Shown: positions 61,788-64,000 of the stretch, one piece after another
How positions within the stretch are numbered: position 1 is the first letter of the stretch
Layout of the letters: the number at the start of each line of letters is the position of its first letter
Assembly: GCA_025360525.1 (NCBI GenBank)
Contig: JANYCA010000034.1
Coordinates: 1-64,000 of the forward strand
Source of the DNA: Chitinophagaceae bacterium
GTDB lineage: Bacteria > Bacteroidota > Bacteroidia > Chitinophagales > Chitinophagaceae
Direction of reading: 5' to 3'
DNA: 64,000 nucleotides
Made by a program: the position numbers and the translations under genes
Notes under the pieces: model-generated
Seen by the model: the letters and a program-made list of their open reading frames with translations, nothing else
Database searches by the model: none
What the model was told of the DNA's origin: nothing

Positions 61788-62669
61788 TTATAAATGAAGC
61801 GTAATATCCGGGATACGAACTTCCTGCCCTTTTAATAACTGGATATTAGTAATGGTGGTGTCCTTGTATCCGTTTGAACCCTGAAAAGTCATATTGTACA
61901 TTCCTTCATGCAAACCTCTTACTTTATATTCTCCATCATCTTCCGGGGAGGCTGTTGCTGATTCATTTAAATTGTAAACTCTTACAAATGCATTGGCAGC
62001 AGCAGGGAAAACCTTGCCTTCTATTCTTGCAAAATTCTTCATGCCAAAAGGCTTTAAAACCGGCTTCAGGTAGTATTGGCCGTTAATCATTTTAATAGAT
62101 TCACATACATCAAAATCAATCCACATGGCAGAATGCGTATCATTAATTACGTCTTCATGCTCTTTGTTAATTTTTACATACACGTAATTGTTGATGCCGG
62201 CAAGCATTGCCAGTGGACTGGTTACGCCATCTTTTACCAACGCATTATTTATTCCTAAAGTCAATCTTATTTTCCTGATTGCGCCTGCAGGTAAATTGGC
62301 TGTTCCCAACAATGTATCGATACCGTTGCGAAATCTCAAAACATTATAGATACCAGCATTGAATGTAAGCGTATCCCATTGTCCAAATCCATCATGGCTT
62401 TGATGATCATTTTCTCTATCATCGTCATTGTCACCAAAATGATCATCTTGCATGTGCCCTGCATTGGTATCAATTTTTACTTCCACAGTTTGGATATCAA
62501 TAAAAACGGAATCAAACTGACAAGGATCATCGGTTAAATACAAAGACAGTTGTTTTGCACTGTTGGGATTATTTACTGCAGAAATTTCTTTTTGGCATGC
62601 TACCAGAATTGCTGATAAACCCAGGGCAACAATGCCCAATCCAATAAACTGCTTTTTAGTTAATTGCAT
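61788..62669 (-). CDS. DUF4382 lipoprotein
   Basis: I choose the ATG at 62669 (293 residues), which starts a lipoprotein signal (LGIVALGLSAILVACQKE, Cys near residue 26); the 32 residues encoded upstream do not look like coding sequence. The DUF4382 domain covers about 40-210 (LSLYLTDDPCQFDSVFIDIQTVEVKID...GIYNVLRFRNGIDTLLGT). An Asp/His-rich loop (HMQDDHFGDNDDDREND) may bind metal ions. The C-terminal about 75 residues resemble a carboxypeptidase-regulatory-like beta domain. The protein is expected on the outer-membrane surface; function unknown. It ends at a bidirectional terminator. Confidence 0.88.
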   Translation of the reverse strand: MQLTKKQFIGLGIVALGLSAILVACQKEISAVNNPNSAKQLSLYLTDDPCQFDSVFIDIQTVEVKIDTNAGHMQDDHFGDNDDDRENDHQSHDGFGQWDTLTFNAGIYNVLRFRNGIDTLLGTANLPAGAIRKIRLTLGINNALVKDGVTSPLAMLAGINNYVYVKINKEHEDVINDTHSAMWIDFDVCESIKMINGQYYLKPVLKPFGMKNFARIEGKVFPAAANAFVRVYNLNESATASPEDDGEYKVRGLHEGMYNMTFQGSNGYKDTTITNIQLLKGQEVRIPDITLHL

Positions 62670-63213
62670 AGAGTGAATTTTTAGTTGTAAAAAATGAATA
62701 TTAAAATCAATACTTGTGAGTGCCTTTTTATCAAGATCGTATTCGGTATCAAAACGGTTGTGCATTTTTAAAATGAAAGGATGCTAATCTTTATTATAAA
62801 TTAAGTAGCATTACGCTTTATAAGCATAGATCAATTTTGAAACAAAGATTTTTACAGGTAAATTTTTAAGCGATATCAGTAGGGATTTATTTATCCTTTT
62901 GCAAATACCCTGCCAATTGATTGTTAACTGAATCTTAAGGTTTAATCAACAAAGTAAGGTTTATGAAATTGGCTGGTTCTCTGCATATTTTCTACCTACA
63001 TAATTTAAAAATCATTTTATGAATTTAATAATACGTTTAAGGATGCATTTCAATCACTACCCAAAAGTTAAATTGAAAATTGGATTTTATAATCTCTGTT
63101 GTAATGTAATTGGTAGCTAAAAAACTGTACCTATATTGCGGACCGTTTCAATACAATGAAAAAAATAAAAATTAAGATAGTATACATTTTTTTAACTCAA
63201 GTTAAAATAGCAT
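62670..63213. other. Divergent spacer before the nucleoid-associated protein gene
   Basis: About 540 AT-rich bp without a convincing gene. A 33-codon frame near 63019 has no supporting feature. Promoters for both flanking genes probably lie here but are not recognisable. Confidence 0.45.
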
Positions 63214-64000
63214 ATGATAACTTTTTTTGAAGCAACTCTTACGCAATTATCAATACATAAAGTAGGCAATAAACTTTTGGATGAACCAATAACGATATCT
63301 GAACAGCCTGTACCAATCGCCGACGATGTACTGGCAGGTTTGCTGATGGAATATTTTTTAAAGCCATTTGAAAAAGTGAATGAAATATACCGCTTGTTTC
63401 ACCCTACGGGCGACTTACAATTGAATGAAATATTTCATTTTGCTGATATTATTTTCAACAAGCCGGAAGATTTTCATCTATGTTCTCAGCAAATCACCAA
63501 ACATTTATATGATATATCTAATCATCCAAAAATAAAATTCGGCGAATTGTATGTTTGTCATTTTAAGGGCTTGCAAATAGAAGGAGAGGTAGTGGAAGCG
63601 ATAGGTATTTTTAAATCGGAGAATAAAGAATCTTATTTAACGGTATCACAGGAAGAGAAAGTATTTGAAATCAGGTACGAACAGGAGGCCATCAATATTA
63701 AAAAATTAGATAAAGGTTGTATTGTATTTAATACTGAAAAGTCGGAGGGGTACCGAGTTGCAGTTGTTGATCAAACAAATCGTTCTGAGGCGGTTTACTG
63801 GATGGATGAATTTCTTAAGCTAAAAGTTAGGAATGATAATTATAACCAGACACACAATGTAATGAGCGTTTACAAGAATTTTGTTAGCAATAAAATAGAG
63901 GAGGGGTTCGATATTTCAAAAGCAGATAAGATTGATTTATTAAATCGTTCCTTAAAATATTTTAAGGAAAAAGATCATTTTGATATGGATGAATTTTCAA
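63214..64000 (+). CDS. Nucleoid-associated protein (NdpA/YejK-like), 5' part
   Basis: An ATG at 63214 opens a frame that stays open for 262 codons to the window edge; the 3' end is missing. The protein has no signal peptide and resembles the bacterial nucleoid-associated protein family: it has the LSIHKVGNKLLDEP start, LLMEYFLKPFEKVNEIYRLFHPTG, the GELYVCHFKGLQIEGEVVEAIGIFKSENKESYL stretch and VVDQTNRSEAVYWMDEFLKLK. The family binds the nucleoid, and its precise function is unclear. Only the first part is visible, so the C-terminal DNA-binding region cannot be checked. Confidence 0.85.
   Translation, partial: MITFFEATLTQLSIHKVGNKLLDEPITISEQPVPIADDVLAGLLMEYFLKPFEKVNEIYRLFHPTGDLQLNEIFHFADIIFNKPEDFHLCSQQITKHLYDISNHPKIKFGELYVCHFKGLQIEGEVVEAIGIFKSENKESYLTVSQEEKVFEIRYEQEAINIKKLDKGCIVFNTEKSEGYRVAVVDQTNRSEAVYWMDEFLKLKVRNDNYNQTHNVMSVYKNFVSNKIEEGFDISKADKIDLLNRSLKYFKEKDHFDMDEFS

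Noticed and set aside
63019..63120. 33-codon frame before the nucleoid-associated protein gene
   Set aside because: Too short, and no signal, membrane span or family.

Overview
The window looks like chromosomal DNA of a Bacteroidota bacterium, most likely family Chitinophagaceae (inference; the genus cannot be fixed from sequence alone). The evidence is a secreted protein with a type-IX-secretion (CHU/gliding type) C-terminal domain, several PorT-like and DUF6089-like outer-membrane barrels, DUF5916, DUF6807, DUF4382 and DUF4268 proteins, many Sec lipoproteins, AT-rich spacers, and a few promoters resembling the Bacteroidota TTG/TAnnTTTG type. No tRNA, rRNA, CRISPR array or prophage is visible. 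Most of the window is ordinary chromosome. The accessory character lies in two small single-strand-transposase loci and in several repeat-rich spacers.

Layout. 1-5.8 kb: the 5' part of a gamma-glutamyltransferase, an intact Y1 (HUH) transposase inside nested inverted repeats, then a co-directional run (Dabb protein, NAD(P)HX repair enzyme, GNAT, outer-membrane barrel, tiny ORF). 6.3-15.4 kb: a large secreted M43-type metalloprotease, an M20 amidohydrolase, a PQQ-type quinoprotein with an inserted haem-c domain, a second (exported) Dabb protein and small membrane proteins. 15.5-22.9 kb: two PorT-like barrels, a PGM1-type peptide ligase (ATP-grasp), a universal stress protein, a GNAT, DUF4256 and a cupin. 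23.2-28.4 kb: a glycine-zipper lipoprotein behind a good sigma-54 promoter candidate, a CvpA-CAP fusion, DUF4268, a Tat-type Gfo/Idh/MocA oxidoreductase and tryptophanase. 28.8-35.5 kb: exported M20 and M16 peptidases, an unknown membrane protein and a phytanoyl-CoA-dioxygenase-like enzyme.

35.5-38.1 kb is the most unusual part: a 450-bp hairpin-rich spacer with a duplicated module, a DUF6807 protein, and then a decayed REP-associated tyrosine transposase framed by inverted REP-like palindromes. 38.1-51.8 kb: a beta-propeller/amidohydrolase fusion, a GreA-like protein, a START protein, a sortilin-type propeller protein, DUF5916, a TSUP transporter and a secreted NUC1 nuclease. 52.1-57.4 kb: an ECF sigma factor overlapping a gene for an inner-membrane-anchored protein with a C-terminal outer-membrane barrel, a haem-c lipoprotein, and an exported M28 peptidase/PLP-enzyme pair. 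57.7-64 kb: a GH18-NodB-GT2 fusion protein, DUF3817, DUF4382 and the start of a nucleoid-associated protein.

Functionally the region is biased to the cell envelope: exported peptidases (M43, M20, M16, M28), a nuclease, exopolysaccharide synthesis or modification, and periplasmic redox enzymes. Operon structure is loose. Most genes are monocistronic or in pairs, and many transcription units end in clear intrinsic-terminator hairpins.
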